From a virus: a DNA stretch of 64,000 nt. Where the stretch lies: IMG/VR virus record IMGVR_UViG_3300040770_000152, positions 17,287 to 81,286 of that record, one strand, 5' to 3'. A program made the position numbers and the translations under genes. Of the stretch, positions 1 to 7,320 are shown in pieces. The notes beneath the pieces are model-generated. The model was not told the DNA's origin. It saw nothing but the letters and a program-made list of their open reading frames with translations, and did not search any database. The first letter of the stretch is position 1, and each line of letters begins with the position of its first letter.

Positions 1-1
1 T

Positions 2-130
2 GTCCACTTTTGTAGTTGTATGCGAGGTCCTAAAGATATGAGTTCTGCTACTGTCACTTCTTTAGCTACGGGTATGTTCCGTTATGACAAAAGTGTTAAA
101 GATGAATTTTTTAAACTTCTAGGCAAATGA
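2..130 (+). CDS. C-terminal end of a hypothetical protein (cut by window start)
   Basis: An open frame runs in from the left edge and ends at a TGA overlapping the ATG of the next gene in an ATGA junction. Forty-two residues are visible, ending KLLGK. The ATGA coupling and shared strand suggest translational coupling to the gene at 127. No motif is recognisable in the visible part, so no function is offered. Confidence 0.6.
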   Translation, partial: VHFCSCMRGPKDMSSATVTSLATGMFRYDKSVKDEFFKLLGK

Positions 131-435
131 AAATAGCTACTACAACGCCCAGAAACCAAGAAGTCGTATTTCATAAATACTTAAATGATGCAGGAGATAT
201 ACCTATACTAATAGATATAATAACCGCTTCCGAACAGATACTTGTTCCTAAACCTGAGGAAGGTACGGAAGTTTTAATACGCTGGAATAGTGTTACAGGT
301 AAAGTTACCGTACCGGCTAATGGTATGGATGTAGAGATGCTACCAGGTGAATACTTAGTAGGGTACAAAAACAAAAAACTAGAGGTAGTAAGTTCTAGGT
401 ATTTTAGAGAAAATTTTAAACCAGTTAAAAATTAA
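127..435 (+). CDS. Hypothetical protein, 102 aa
   Basis: The start ATG overlaps the upstream stop (ATGA) and the gene ends six bases before the next one, so it belongs to a tight operon. The protein is soluble, with a beta-rich-looking middle (alternating V/I/T residues 45-80) and a basic C-terminus. I recognise no family. A shorter minus-strand frame lies inside it and is treated as a shadow. Confidence 0.7.
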   Translation: MKIATTTPRNQEVVFHKYLNDAGDIPILIDIITASEQILVPKPEEGTEVLIRWNSVTGKVTVPANGMDVEMLPGEYLVGYKNKKLEVVSSRYFRENFKPVKN

Positions 436-441
436 AGAATT

Positions 442-1065
442 ATGGAGTTATTTGTGTTGATTGTTTTCGGAGCATGGTTGTTACTAACTTTATTTATTAA
501 AGCACCTATAGTGGTGACTATACCAAAATTTTGGTACGAGGGAATAACTTTGGGTTGGTTAATTATTCTCAGGAGAGAAAGTTATTCGGATCGTTTAGTT
601 GCTCATGAGTACATACACTTTAAGCAACAGAAGGAGACACTTATTATTTTTGGTTACATTCTATACTTTACGGAATTTGTATGTAAGTCTATTTATTACA
701 GATCATTTTTAAGAGGCTACCAAAATATTAGTTTCGAGCGTGAGGCTACTTTAATGAGTGGCGCTAGTTCTTACGTACTGGATAGAAAACCTTTTATATT
801 TAGGCACTTTATATTTATGGATTCTATTGCCACTGTATCTGTAGATTCCCCACGTTCAGAACACCTAAAAGTGTTTAAAATTGGTAGAGGAGGAGTTTTT
901 AAGTGTGTAGGTAATCATACTACAGCTATAAAAATGCTTAACTTTTCGATACCTAAAGGTCAAAAATTTAAAATTCTCAAGGTTAAAAAAGGTACTTCCT
1001 TATACCAAGTGTACGGAGACAATACCTTCGTAGTCCTTGAAAACACTATGCTTCCCAAGGGTTAG
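442..1065 (+). CDS. Membrane-anchored HExxH (zincin-like) protein
   Basis: A hydrophobic N-terminal segment (about residues 3-28) is followed by a second hydrophobic stretch and the motif AHEYIHFKQQ near residues 53-62. HEYIH fits the HExxH zinc-binding signature. SFEREA about 45 residues later could supply the third ligand (E-x-x-A), as in many small Bacteroidota zincin-like proteins. The C-terminal 70 residues are a separate basic, beta-rich region. This suggests a membrane-bound metalloprotease or a catalytically dead relative. Substrate and role are unknown. It is the last gene before a terminator/promoter junction at 1090-1128. Confidence 0.6.
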   Translation: MELFVLIVFGAWLLLTLFIKAPIVVTIPKFWYEGITLGWLIILRRESYSDRLVAHEYIHFKQQKETLIIFGYILYFTEFVCKSIYYRSFLRGYQNISFEREATLMSGASSYVLDRKPFIFRHFIFMDSIATVSVDSPRSEHLKVFKIGRGGVFKCVGNHTTAIKMLNFSIPKGQKFKILKVKKGTSLYQVYGDNTFVVLENTMLPKG

Positions 1066-1089
1066 TAAATCTAAATTAAGAAATTAAAA

Positions 1090-1117
1090 AAGCCTACTTT
1101 GTAATTAAATTAGGCTT
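1090..1117 (+). terminator. Terminator-like hairpin after the 442 gene
   Basis: AAGCCTA (1090-1096) pairs with TAGGCTT (1111-1117), followed by a T-rich TCTTATTATT. It lies 24 bases after the stop of the preceding gene. The loop overlaps the promoter at 1098-1128, so termination and re-initiation are packed into about 40 bases. Confidence 0.6.
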
Positions 1118-1128
1118 TCTTATTATTG
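1098..1128 (+). promoter_or_regulatory. Putative Bacteroidota-type promoter (TTTG-N19-TATTATTG)
   Basis: TTTG at 1098-1101 and TATTATTG at 1121-1128 are 19 bases apart, matching the Bacteroidota -33/-7 arrangement with one change from TAnnTTTG. Similar pairs occur at 6161, 10650, 13927 and 30290. It would drive the acidic protein at 1193. Confidence 0.5.
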
Positions 1129-1192
1129 TCAATGTTCAAACGAAATAACTGAACAGATGTAAACTATTTTTAAACCATTAAATTATTGCAAG

Positions 1193-2179
1193 ATGCAAAA
1201 AACAATTATCCAGTCAAAAGTGACTATCGTATTACAGATTACTGCAGGACAACCATTAGACGCTATCGTACATGATGGTAAGGCGTACATTGAATATCCA
1301 ATGCCTGAAGGTATTACTATTGGTATGTCAGGTGGTTCAGATGCTCCACCAGTAGCTAAAAGTATTTCTAAAGTAGTTGAGACTGCTAGAGAAACTAAAA
1401 AAGTTGAGGACGTTGCCACTGCTAAAAAAGAAGTAGCTACTAAAGAGGCTGCTAAAGTTGCTAAGAAAGTTGCCAGTACCATAGTGTACACCGAGGAAGA
1501 GTTAATGGATGTTGCTACTTTCCCAGTTACCAAGCTTCTTAAAATTTGTGAGGAAAGAGGAATCGATATTCCTAAAGAAGGTAAGAATACCAACAAGAAA
1601 CTTCGCTTACTTATTATTGATGCGCAAAAAGATGTTGTTGACGAGGAGGAAGAGGAAGAAGACCCAATGGTAGATGCTGATACACCACCAGTAAAAAAAG
1701 CGGGTAAAAAAGCTCCAGTTGTTGACGAGGAGGAAGAAGAGGAAGATGAAGTTTCCACACTAGTTAAGTTGTTTACAGATTTCGATGATGTTGAAATTGA
1801 CGAGAAGCAATTGTTAGCAGGTTTGATTGACTTCGGTTATGTTAAGAAAGATGCCCAAGGTATCATCGATGATTTTAACAATGAGACTGAAATGGAAATT
1901 GCTGACTTCGTAGACGCGTTACTTTCTGAGGAGGAAGAAGAAGTTGAAGAAGAGGAAGAAGATGATGCCCCAGTTGCCAAAACTGGTAAAAAGAAAAAAG
2001 TTGAATTTGCTGACCTAGTAGTAGGTGACAGAGTTAGTGTTTACTTTGAAAGTGAAGAAGACTACTTTGATGGTACAGTAGCGTCCCTTGGTAGAGGCGG
2101 TAAAGTAACCGTAGACTACGATGATAACACATCGGACGTATTGACCAAAGAAGAGAACACAACAGTTTACAAAAAATAG
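1193..2179 (+). CDS. Highly acidic protein with HeH/SAP-like and Tudor-like segments
   Basis: 328 residues. An N-terminal region of about 60 residues is followed by a Lys/Ala/Val-rich linker, then a segment (about 101-145) resembling a helix-extension-helix or SAP-type DNA-binding unit. Several Glu/Asp runs follow. The C-terminal part (about 275-320: VGDRVSVYF, then FDGTVASLGRGGK) reads as an SH3/Tudor-like barrel. The mix of strongly acidic tracts with small nucleic-acid or peptide-binding folds suggests a DNA-mimic, chaperone or regulatory role; this is inference. It stands alone between a promoter at 1098 and a terminator at 2203, so it is probably well expressed. Confidence 0.7.
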   Translation: MQKTIIQSKVTIVLQITAGQPLDAIVHDGKAYIEYPMPEGITIGMSGGSDAPPVAKSISKVVETARETKKVEDVATAKKEVATKEAAKVAKKVASTIVYTEEELMDVATFPVTKLLKICEERGIDIPKEGKNTNKKLRLLIIDAQKDVVDEEEEEEDPMVDADTPPVKKAGKKAPVVDEEEEEEDEVSTLVKLFTDFDDVEIDEKQLLAGLIDFGYVKKDAQGIIDDFNNETEMEIADFVDALLSEEEEEVEEEEEDDAPVAKTGKKKKVEFADLVVGDRVSVYFESEEDYFDGTVASLGRGGKVTVDYDDNTSDVLTKEENTTVYKK

Positions 2180-2202
2180 TTAAGTTCCTTTATTTCAGTA
2201 TT

Positions 2203-2230
2203 AGCCCCGATTAGCGTTGGGGCTTTTATT
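2203..2230 (+). terminator. Rho-independent terminator
   Basis: AGCCCC (2203-2208) pairs with GGGGCT (2219-2224) across a 10-base loop, followed by TTTATT. It lies 24 bases after the stop of the acidic protein gene and isolates it from the following operon. Confidence 0.75.
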
Positions 2231-2252
2231 CGTTTAACTAAATTCTAATTTT

Positions 2253-2687
2253 ATGCCAGGTAAAAAAGCAGTAAGAAGACAGAAGAAAATTTTAGTTACT
2301 GTAACTCCAGAAGAGGTACGTAGTTACATTACCCTTAAAGATAGACACGCTAAAATAGGTAAACAACTTGAGACTTATAAAACCAAATTTAATGAGTATG
2401 CCGAGAGCGTAGGTTTTGAAGAGGACAGAAAAGTTGTTATTGAGCGAGAAGGTCACACAGTCACGGTTACTGAGACCGCACAAATTAAAGTTAGTCCTGA
2501 GGCTTTAAACATTATAGAAAGTAGCCGACGATTTCGACGATTCAAGGATTGTATTGAGACCGTTAAAGTAGTTAATTCAGAAATACTTATGCAGGATCTC
2601 GAAAAAGCTTTACTTAATAAAGAGATCACAAAGGAAGACTCAGACAAAATAATAACTACCACTTATGGTACTAGAGTAACAATGTAA
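2253..2687 (+). CDS. Hypothetical protein, 144 aa
   Basis: Begins with a basic stretch (MPGKKAVRRQKK). The middle (about residues 25-50) has heptad-like spacing suggesting helix or coiled coil, followed by a beta-type VVIEREGHTVTVTE segment. First gene after the terminator at 2203. Its stop overlaps the next start (TAATG). No family recognised. Confidence 0.7.
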   Translation: MPGKKAVRRQKKILVTVTPEEVRSYITLKDRHAKIGKQLETYKTKFNEYAESVGFEEDRKVVIEREGHTVTVTETAQIKVSPEALNIIESSRRFRRFKDCIETVKVVNSEILMQDLEKALLNKEITKEDSDKIITTTYGTRVTM

Positions 2688-2923
2688 TGAGAAAGATATA
2701 TTTTGAGTTATCGATATACGGCATAAATGCCCTTGAACTTAAAGACATAATTGCTACTCCCGTAGCTATGGCTTATGCTAATAAGAGCATCAATAGTATT
2801 ATTGACCCACTGCCCACTAGGTTCCTAGTTTATGTTTCTTACTATCCAGTTGAGGCTAATACCTTCGTTAGTGTGCTTAATTCTGCCTTAATTGCCTTAG
2901 GTAATCAACACTACAAAAAGTAA
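2687..2923 (+). CDS. Hypothetical protein, 78 aa
   Basis: Starts in a TAATG overlap with the preceding stop, so it is probably translationally coupled. Small, mixed hydrophobic, no Cys motif or transmembrane segment. Family unknown. Confidence 0.6.
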   Translation: MRKIYFELSIYGINALELKDIIATPVAMAYANKSINSIIDPLPTRFLVYVSYYPVEANTFVSVLNSALIALGNQHYKK

Positions 2924-2925
2924 GT

Positions 2926-3237
2926 ATGAAGAAACTAATGGTAGGAACTAAAGTGGGAGTGTTTTACAGTGTGGGTGAGTTATGCGATTTTTTAGATATA
3001 TCCGTTAGTTACTTACGCAAATTAGAGGAACGTAAAATTATTCCTGAGGCTAACTACAGGTACAAAAAAGCTAACTGGGTCAAAGCAGGTAACAGAATTT
3101 ACTCCGAGCAGTTAGTTAAGGAATTAGTACCTATAATTAGTTCTTTTAAACGTGGAGTTAAAATAGATGAAGAGTCCATTCGTTTAATCACAATGGCTTT
3201 TCAAAATGAGAAATTTTATTTTAATAGTAAAAATTAA
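2926..3237 (+). CDS. Helix-turn-helix DNA-binding protein (MerR/excisionase-like)
   Basis: 103 residues. The region FYSVGELCDFLDISVSYLRK (about 14-33) fits the winged-HTH of MerR/excisionase proteins: ys.gelc..l.is..yLRk.E. It is followed by a short wing and a YRYKKANW segment. There is no effector domain, so it is probably a small phage regulator or architectural DNA-binding protein. It sits in a run of early-type genes two bases from its neighbours. Confidence 0.6.
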   Translation: MKKLMVGTKVGVFYSVGELCDFLDISVSYLRKLEERKIIPEANYRYKKANWVKAGNRIYSEQLVKELVPIISSFKRGVKIDEESIRLITMAFQNEKFYFNSKN

Positions 3238-3240
3238 ATT

Positions 3241-3582
3241 ATGCCAGTAAGAAAAGTTCGCAGAGCAGTAAGTAAAAAAGTAGAGGAAGAAAAATCTAGA
3301 AAGAGAACCTCGCCCGACTTACATGAAGAGAGTAGTTCAGATATGCATGATGCTTCTAGTACTTCTAGAATATTAAATGCGTCAGGAGTACCAACCGTTT
3401 ATGTAGAGAAAGGTGTTACTAAAAACATGGGTGATTTTAATTCTGCCCGAGTTACTGTAGGTATGTCTTTACCTATAGACTACACACCAGAAGAGTTGGC
3501 CAAGGCTAAAAAAGCAATAGTAGTAATAGATGCCTTAGTGGTTGCCCACCTTGAGACTGAGATAGAAAAACTATTTGATTAA
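3241..3582 (+). CDS. Hypothetical protein with basic N-terminus, 113 aa
   Basis: The N-terminal 35 residues are Arg/Lys/Ser-rich and look disordered. The C-terminal half contains a helical segment (YTPEELAKAKKAIVVIDAL). It lies three bases from both neighbours. No known family recognised; a small nucleic-acid-associated protein is possible. Confidence 0.65.
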   Translation: MPVRKVRRAVSKKVEEEKSRKRTSPDLHEESSSDMHDASSTSRILNASGVPTVYVEKGVTKNMGDFNSARVTVGMSLPIDYTPEELAKAKKAIVVIDALVVAHLETEIEKLFD

Positions 3583-3585
3583 ATT

Positions 3586-4296
3586 ATGAATTGTATAAAC
3601 AAAGTAAAAGAACTTCCCGAGAATTTAACTACCCAAGAATTAACTGTGTATTTTTACTTGTTATCCCGATGCTACGAGGATAATAACCTTATAATTAGTC
3701 ATGTCACTGCTGATTCGTTAAAGAGGCAGTTTGTATTAGATGAAGAACAGCTGGACCAGGTGCTAGATGCTTTATTTGACAAGAACCTTATTTCTGAGGA
3801 GCATGGTATTATTGGTTTAGGTTACTTTGTTGATAAGACAGTAGTATTGTACACCGAAGAGGAAAGTAGTTCTGAAGCTCTAAATGTTTTTCCTGACTTG
3901 CTTGAGCGATCGGACACTTTTATGACTACTGCTAAGAGGGCAGTATCTAAGAATTTATCATATAACATTAAAGAGTCACTTATTGAATTGAGTAAAGTAA
4001 AAGCTGCGGAGTATAATACTCACCAGATGCTTAAACTATTTAAAAGTGTTTCGGAACTTGTTATGCAGGAAGAGTATCGTGCTTTTGATAAAGCTGAAGC
4101 AGGAAGCATGAAACGTTTACTTACTAATTTAGGTGGTGCTAAGCTTTTACCCTTAATTGTTACCTACTGCACCAACTTTGACAAATGGGGTAATTTTCCC
4201 AACGTTTTAAACCTTACTAAGAATAAGGACGCTATTTACGGAAGCTTCAAGGTAATAGAAAGTGATGAAAAGTTAGGCACGGAGAGTTTTGGATAA
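3586..4296 (+). CDS. Winged-helix protein resembling phage replisome organisers
   Basis: 236 residues. The first 85 (LTTQELTVYFYLLSRCYE, then a helix and LDALFDKNLISEE) look like a winged-helix domain of the kind found in phage replication-initiation or DnaD-like proteins. The C-terminal half is helical (about 130-200). It precedes an HNH endonuclease and a DnaC-like ATPase by under 2 kb, which supports a replication-initiation role. The family assignment is by pattern only. Confidence 0.45.
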   Translation: MNCINKVKELPENLTTQELTVYFYLLSRCYEDNNLIISHVTADSLKRQFVLDEEQLDQVLDALFDKNLISEEHGIIGLGYFVDKTVVLYTEEESSSEALNVFPDLLERSDTFMTTAKRAVSKNLSYNIKESLIELSKVKAAEYNTHQMLKLFKSVSELVMQEEYRAFDKAEAGSMKRLLTNLGGAKLLPLIVTYCTNFDKWGNFPNVLNLTKNKDAIYGSFKVIESDEKLGTESFG

Positions 4297-4307
4297 ATCT
4301 AAATACC

Positions 4308-4742
4308 ATGGATGGAAAATTTAAAAAAGGTCACGTACCACATAACAAAGATAAAAAAATAGAGGACTATCTTTCTCCCGAAGCAATACTCAAGGTTAAA
4401 AGCAGTCAATTCGTTAAAGGAGAGTGTTCGGGGGAAAATAACCTTTCTTGGAAAGGTGGTGTACAAAAAATATCTAATGACTGTGTGCATATTTGGGTAG
4501 GTACAAATTCTCGTAAAAGAAGACCCGTACTTAATTATGAAGCAGTACACGGTAAAATACCTTATCGTTGGATTATATATCACCTAGACCAAGACAAAGA
4601 TAATGACGAGGTAAGTAACCTTATCGCTATTCCTAGAGCCGTACTAATGGCTTTAAATAAAGGTCGCATAATCAATAGTCACGCAGAGATTACTGCAGCA
4701 GTACAAAACTACATAAACAAAAACCAGACTTATGACAACTAA
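4308..4742 (+). CDS. HNH homing-type endonuclease
   Basis: 144 residues. The N-terminus has the KKGHVPHNKDKK pattern seen in NUMOD-containing phage HNH proteins. The core reads YEAVHGKIPYRW, then IIYHLDQDKDND and EVSNLIAI, matching the HNH arrangement in which His, Asn/Asp and His coordinate the metal. Such genes are usually free-standing mobile endonucleases. It lies between a winged-helix protein and a small unknown, with its end overlapping the start of the next gene by 11 bases. Confidence 0.75.
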   Translation: MDGKFKKGHVPHNKDKKIEDYLSPEAILKVKSSQFVKGECSGENNLSWKGGVQKISNDCVHIWVGTNSRKRRPVLNYEAVHGKIPYRWIIYHLDQDKDNDEVSNLIAIPRAVLMALNKGRIINSHAEITAAVQNYINKNQTYDN

Positions 4743-4953
4743 ACTATTATATGGTTACAGGGAGGGAATATTGACAGCTACTATTTCTGCACTTGCAGGA
4801 CACAAACATTTGGTAGGTAGCTTAGTCAGGTATAAATTAGTCTCTAAAATTTGGTGCAACACAAGGCAAATGTATATACAAGGTAAAGAGTACCATTACT
4901 TAGATTTGAATAACAAAAATAAAGTTAGAACACCAAAATTTTTAATTGATTAA
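4732..4953 (+). CDS. Hypothetical protein, 73 aa
   Basis: Starts inside the last codons of the HNH gene. The pattern LTATISALAGHKHLVGSLVR, followed by VSKIWCNTRQMYIQGKEYHYLDL, suggests a compact beta-hairpin-rich fold. No family recognised. Confidence 0.55.
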   Translation: MTTKLLYGYREGILTATISALAGHKHLVGSLVRYKLVSKIWCNTRQMYIQGKEYHYLDLNNKNKVRTPKFLID

Positions 4954-4955
4954 AT

Positions 4956-5138
4956 ATGAGCGCGACAGATTTTATAGGTGTAATGACCATAATAATTTTT
5001 ACTTTTTGGTTGTTAATTAAGATTTTTAGATTAATAGTTCCTAAGAGGTACAATTGGAATAACTGCCCTAATGACCACGATACTATGGCTAGGTATGGTT
5101 ATAGTGGTAGATGTATTAAATGCGGTAACAAATTGTAA
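4956..5138 (+). CDS. Small membrane protein with zinc-ribbon tail
   Basis: 60 residues. One transmembrane helix (about 6-29), then a cytoplasmic-looking basic segment and two Cys pairs (CPNDH... and CIKC) that could form a minimal zinc ribbon. Unknown role. Confidence 0.55.
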   Translation: MSATDFIGVMTIIIFTFWLLIKIFRLIVPKRYNWNNCPNDHDTMARYGYSGRCIKCGNKL

Positions 5139-5140
5139 TT

Positions 5141-5776
5141 ATGAAAGAAAAAGAAAAACCTAGTCTAGTTAGTTTAGGCATACTACCAATTTGGCATGAT
5201 AAAAGTTGGGACGATTTCACCAATGACGAAAGAGCTAGAGAAGTAATTGTCACCTACAGTAAAAAGTTAGAGGCAGCGGAAAAAGATTGTGTAGGTTATT
5301 TTATTTACGGACTTCCAGGTGTGGGTAAATCTATGCTCGCTAACATTTTATTTAAAGATCTAGTTGACAAAAGTAAACGGGTAAAGGTTATCTCTCTTGG
5401 TGGGTTGGTAGACTTATTCACCGCTTCTTGGAGTGATAGTGACAAACGTGAAGATTTCCGCTATTTAGTACAAGTTGTAGATTACTTATGTATTGAAGAT
5501 TTTGGTAAAGAGTTTTATCGAAAAGATGGGGATGGTAAAAGTTTCGCTACTACCATTCTTGAAGATGTATTGGTTAAACGTTTAGGTTTCCGAAAGATTA
5601 CTTTTATCGTTAGTAGTATTGGTGCAGGTGAGGTAAGTAAAATTTACTCTAAAAACTTGGCTTCACTAGTACTAGAAACTTGTGTACCCTTACAAGTAGT
5701 AGGGAAAGATTTCCGTACAAAAATACAGGCACGCTTAAAAGGTAAGTGGCAACCGGATAAAGAAAAATTACAGTAG
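5141..5776 (+). CDS. DnaC/IstB-like AAA+ ATPase (putative helicase loader)
   Basis: 211 residues, close to the usual DnaC-type size. Walker A GLPGVGKS lies at about 57-64 and the Walker B-like YLCIEDFGKEF at about 113-123. The DFGKE form is typical of DnaC/DnaI/IstB proteins. A later FIVSSIGAGEV segment fits sensor 1. In phages such proteins load the replicative helicase (here encoded at 10850) onto DNA. The neighbouring winged-helix protein at 3586 could be its initiator partner. Confidence 0.7.
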   Translation: MKEKEKPSLVSLGILPIWHDKSWDDFTNDERAREVIVTYSKKLEAAEKDCVGYFIYGLPGVGKSMLANILFKDLVDKSKRVKVISLGGLVDLFTASWSDSDKREDFRYLVQVVDYLCIEDFGKEFYRKDGDGKSFATTILEDVLVKRLGFRKITFIVSSIGAGEVSKIYSKNLASLVLETCVPLQVVGKDFRTKIQARLKGKWQPDKEKLQ

Positions 5777-5778
5777 TT

Positions 5779-6159
5779 ATGAATACAATAGAAAAAAATA
5801 AAAATTTAGTGGAGCTTATAGGTAGAAAAGGTAACATAAATGAAAGTCTTTATACTTGGAAAGATATTGATAAACTTCTATCAGGTGGTTGGGTACCTTT
5901 AGAACAAATGAAATTTAGTACTGACTGGAACTGGTCAATGCAAGTAGTAGAGTACATCGAAAAAATAGGCTACCAAGTAGATATTAACTCAAGGCTACTT
6001 CCAGATAAGTCTGCAAAAGATCATTGGTGTACTATTTGGGATGATGCGCATGAAGTAAAGGTTTGTGAGATTGGTAGTGATGCCAGTAAGATTCTAGCTG
6101 TTCACGAAGCTTGTACCCACTTCGCAGTTTGGTATAAAAGCCAAAATACTAAATCTTAG
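5779..6159 (+). CDS. Hypothetical protein, 126 aa
   Basis: Two bases after the ATPase gene and last in its operon before the promoter at 6161. Trp-rich (WKDIDKLL, WVPLEQM, DWNWSMQVVEYIEK). The pattern MQVVEYIEKIGY...HEACTHFAVWY resembles small Bacteroidota phage proteins of unknown function. No catalytic motif seen. Confidence 0.7.
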   Translation: MNTIEKNKNLVELIGRKGNINESLYTWKDIDKLLSGGWVPLEQMKFSTDWNWSMQVVEYIEKIGYQVDINSRLLPDKSAKDHWCTIWDDAHEVKVCEIGSDASKILAVHEACTHFAVWYKSQNTKS

Positions 6160-6160
6160 G

Positions 6161-6191
6161 TTGTAGCTAAATTTAGTTTTCTGTATTATTA
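6161..6191 (+). promoter_or_regulatory. Putative promoter of the structured RNA (TTG-N20-TATTATTA)
   Basis: TTG at 6161-6163 and TATTATTA at 6184-6191 are 20 bases apart, as in the pair at 13927-13957. The predicted start, about 7 bases downstream, coincides with the first base of the 14-bp stem at 6198. This fits transcription of a dedicated RNA. Confidence 0.55.
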
Positions 6192-6197
6192 CAGTAT

Positions 6198-6282
6198 TAA
6201 AGTAAACAGTTTGAAGCCTGCTAATCAGAAAGGAAGGGACAGGCAAAACGTCAAAACTCCGACCCGTTAACTGTTTACTTTA
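6198..6282 (+). ncRNA. Structured RNA closed by a perfect 14-bp stem
   Basis: TAAAGTAAACAGTT (6198-6211) is perfectly complementary to AACTGTTTACTTTA (6269-6282). Inside, GCCTG (6216-6220) pairs with CAGGC (6240-6244), and GGGAC/GTC and GACCC tracts could form a further helix or pseudoknot. There is no open reading frame. It starts where the promoter at 6161 predicts and is followed four bases later by a tRNA-like element. I do not recognise it as a known riboswitch or tRNA. Confidence 0.6.
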
Positions 6283-6286
6283 TTTT

Positions 6287-6384
6287 GGGGAGGCAAGTCC
6301 ACTTGGAAGGGCAACATACAGTGTCGGGGCATAAAGATATAAGCTAATATCTCCCCAAGGTGGGTTCGATTCCCACCCTCTCCA
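6287..6384 (+). tRNA. tRNA-like element with non-canonical anticodon region
   Basis: GGGGAGG (6287-6293) pairs with CCTCTCC (6377-6383) as a 7-bp acceptor stem with one G-U. A textbook T arm follows (GTGGG, loop TTCGATT, CCCAC at 6360-6376). GTCC (6297-6300) and GGGC (6309-6312) form a D stem with GG in the loop. The 47 nt between D and T arms do not give a clean 5-bp anticodon stem; instead GGGG (6326-6329) pairs with CCCC (6353-6356) around a 6-bp AGATAT/ATATCT hairpin. CCA is not encoded. It could be a degenerate class II tRNA or a tRNA-like regulatory or processing signal. No amino acid is assigned. Confidence 0.5.
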
Positions 6385-6398
6385 CAAAAAACCATGAC

Positions 6399-6755
6399 AT
6401 GAAAGAAAAAGTAAAAAAAGCTGAATTATTAAGTATAGTTCCTAAGGAAGTAGATGGTAAGGTAAAAATAGAGGTTATATTTAGTGATATAGCTAAGTGG
6501 TTACCTAAGGAGTTACTTAAAATAGAAATTACTCTTGAGCAGTGGCTACAGTTTCTAGAGGACTGCTTTAAACAATTAAAAGATCCAGATCACGTAGTAG
6601 TTCCCTTTGATATTACCTTAGATTTCCAAAAGTCTCAGGTAAAAGTAATAGGTTTAGGAGAGTATGCATTTTCTTTCCCCAAAAGTAATTGGAAAAGATT
6701 TATTGAGGGAGAAGCGGAAAAGTTACTACTCACAGGAGTTATACAATTAGAATAA
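6399..6755 (+). CDS. Hypothetical protein, 118 aa
   Basis: The ATG at 6399 (MKEKVKK) is chosen because any upstream start in this frame would lie inside the T arm of the tRNA-like element. Mixed alpha/beta, with a repeated WL.KELL/WLQFLE helix pattern. No family recognised. It is probably co-transcribed with the RNA elements upstream. Confidence 0.65.
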   Translation: MKEKVKKAELLSIVPKEVDGKVKIEVIFSDIAKWLPKELLKIEITLEQWLQFLEDCFKQLKDPDHVVVPFDITLDFQKSQVKVIGLGEYAFSFPKSNWKRFIEGEAEKLLLTGVIQLE

Positions 6756-7012
6756 TATAAATACCACACACAGAAAGACGAATAAATAAAGAGATACTAC
6801 CTTGCTTACCTCACTAGTAAGAGATAGGGGTAACACAAATTTATGGTACTACAAGAAGTACTGTATTTGTTTAGTATGATGATAGTTTTGAAGATCGGTG
6901 TTAGGCAACAGGTTAGTTCGACTATGGCAGAATGTCGGTATGTGGAAGAAACAATATTCATTCCTATCTTGAAGGGTGTGTGGTTATTTTAATAAATTTA
7001 AAAACTAATTTT
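6756..7012 (+). other. 257-bp non-coding gap with hairpins
   Basis: No convincing ORF. ACAAAT (about 6835-6840) pairs with ATTTGT (about 6863-6868), enclosing a GTACT/AGTAC stem. Further on, TAGT-TCG-ACTA forms a small hairpin that only superficially resembles a T loop. It could be a 5' leader or a small RNA. I see no clear promoter. Confidence 0.4.
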
Positions 7013-7300
7013 ATGAGGACAATAACATTTAAACAAGTTAAAGATCATTTATCTGAGGCAATACTATTAATTAGATTTGACCCATACCAAGCCAACTTAC
7101 TTCTTAAAGCTGTTTCTATAATGAGTATAGACATGGTTACTGAGCAGTTTTTATTAGGTTATATAGGTTCTGATTTATTTTTGTATTCAGAGCCAGATCG
7201 TATCAGTACTAATGTTTATAAATTCGAGGATGGTAGAACTTACTCTGCGTATCTACCCGCTGGAGGAACTAAAGAAGACTTGATAATAAACAAGATGTAG
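7013..7300 (+). CDS. Hypothetical protein, 95 aa
   Basis: The start at 7013 (ATGAGGACAATAAC) follows an A/T-rich leader; the longer frame from 6932 would need a weak GTG inside the structured gap. Hydrophobic helices with a short C-terminal beta part. Unknown function. Confidence 0.6.
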   Translation: MRTITFKQVKDHLSEAILLIRFDPYQANLLLKAVSIMSIDMVTEQFLLGYIGSDLFLYSEPDRISTNVYKFEDGRTYSAYLPAGGTKEDLIINKM

Positions 7301-7320
7301 TACACGTAACTAATTATAAA

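Noticed and set aside
1183-1758. Minus-strand frames, such as the Ser-rich one opposite the acidic protein
   Set aside because: They are antisense shadows of Glu/Asp-rich or Lys-rich + strand genes with no own leader; the same holds for the other minus-strand frames at 13972, 29142, 49871, 56277 and elsewhere.
4308-4742. Intron or intein linked to the HNH endonuclease
   Set aside because: Neighbouring genes are intact with normal boundaries and no splicing motifs; it appears free-standing.
6198-6282. Possible preQ1 riboswitch, given the deazaguanine genes
   Set aside because: The core consensus of known preQ1 classes is not visible, and the element is 20 kb from queC-queD and precedes no queuosine-related gene.
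6880-6930. A T-loop-like AGTTCGACT suggesting a tRNA
   Set aside because: No 7-bp acceptor stem, D arm or anticodon arm could be built around it; it is only a 4-bp hairpin.
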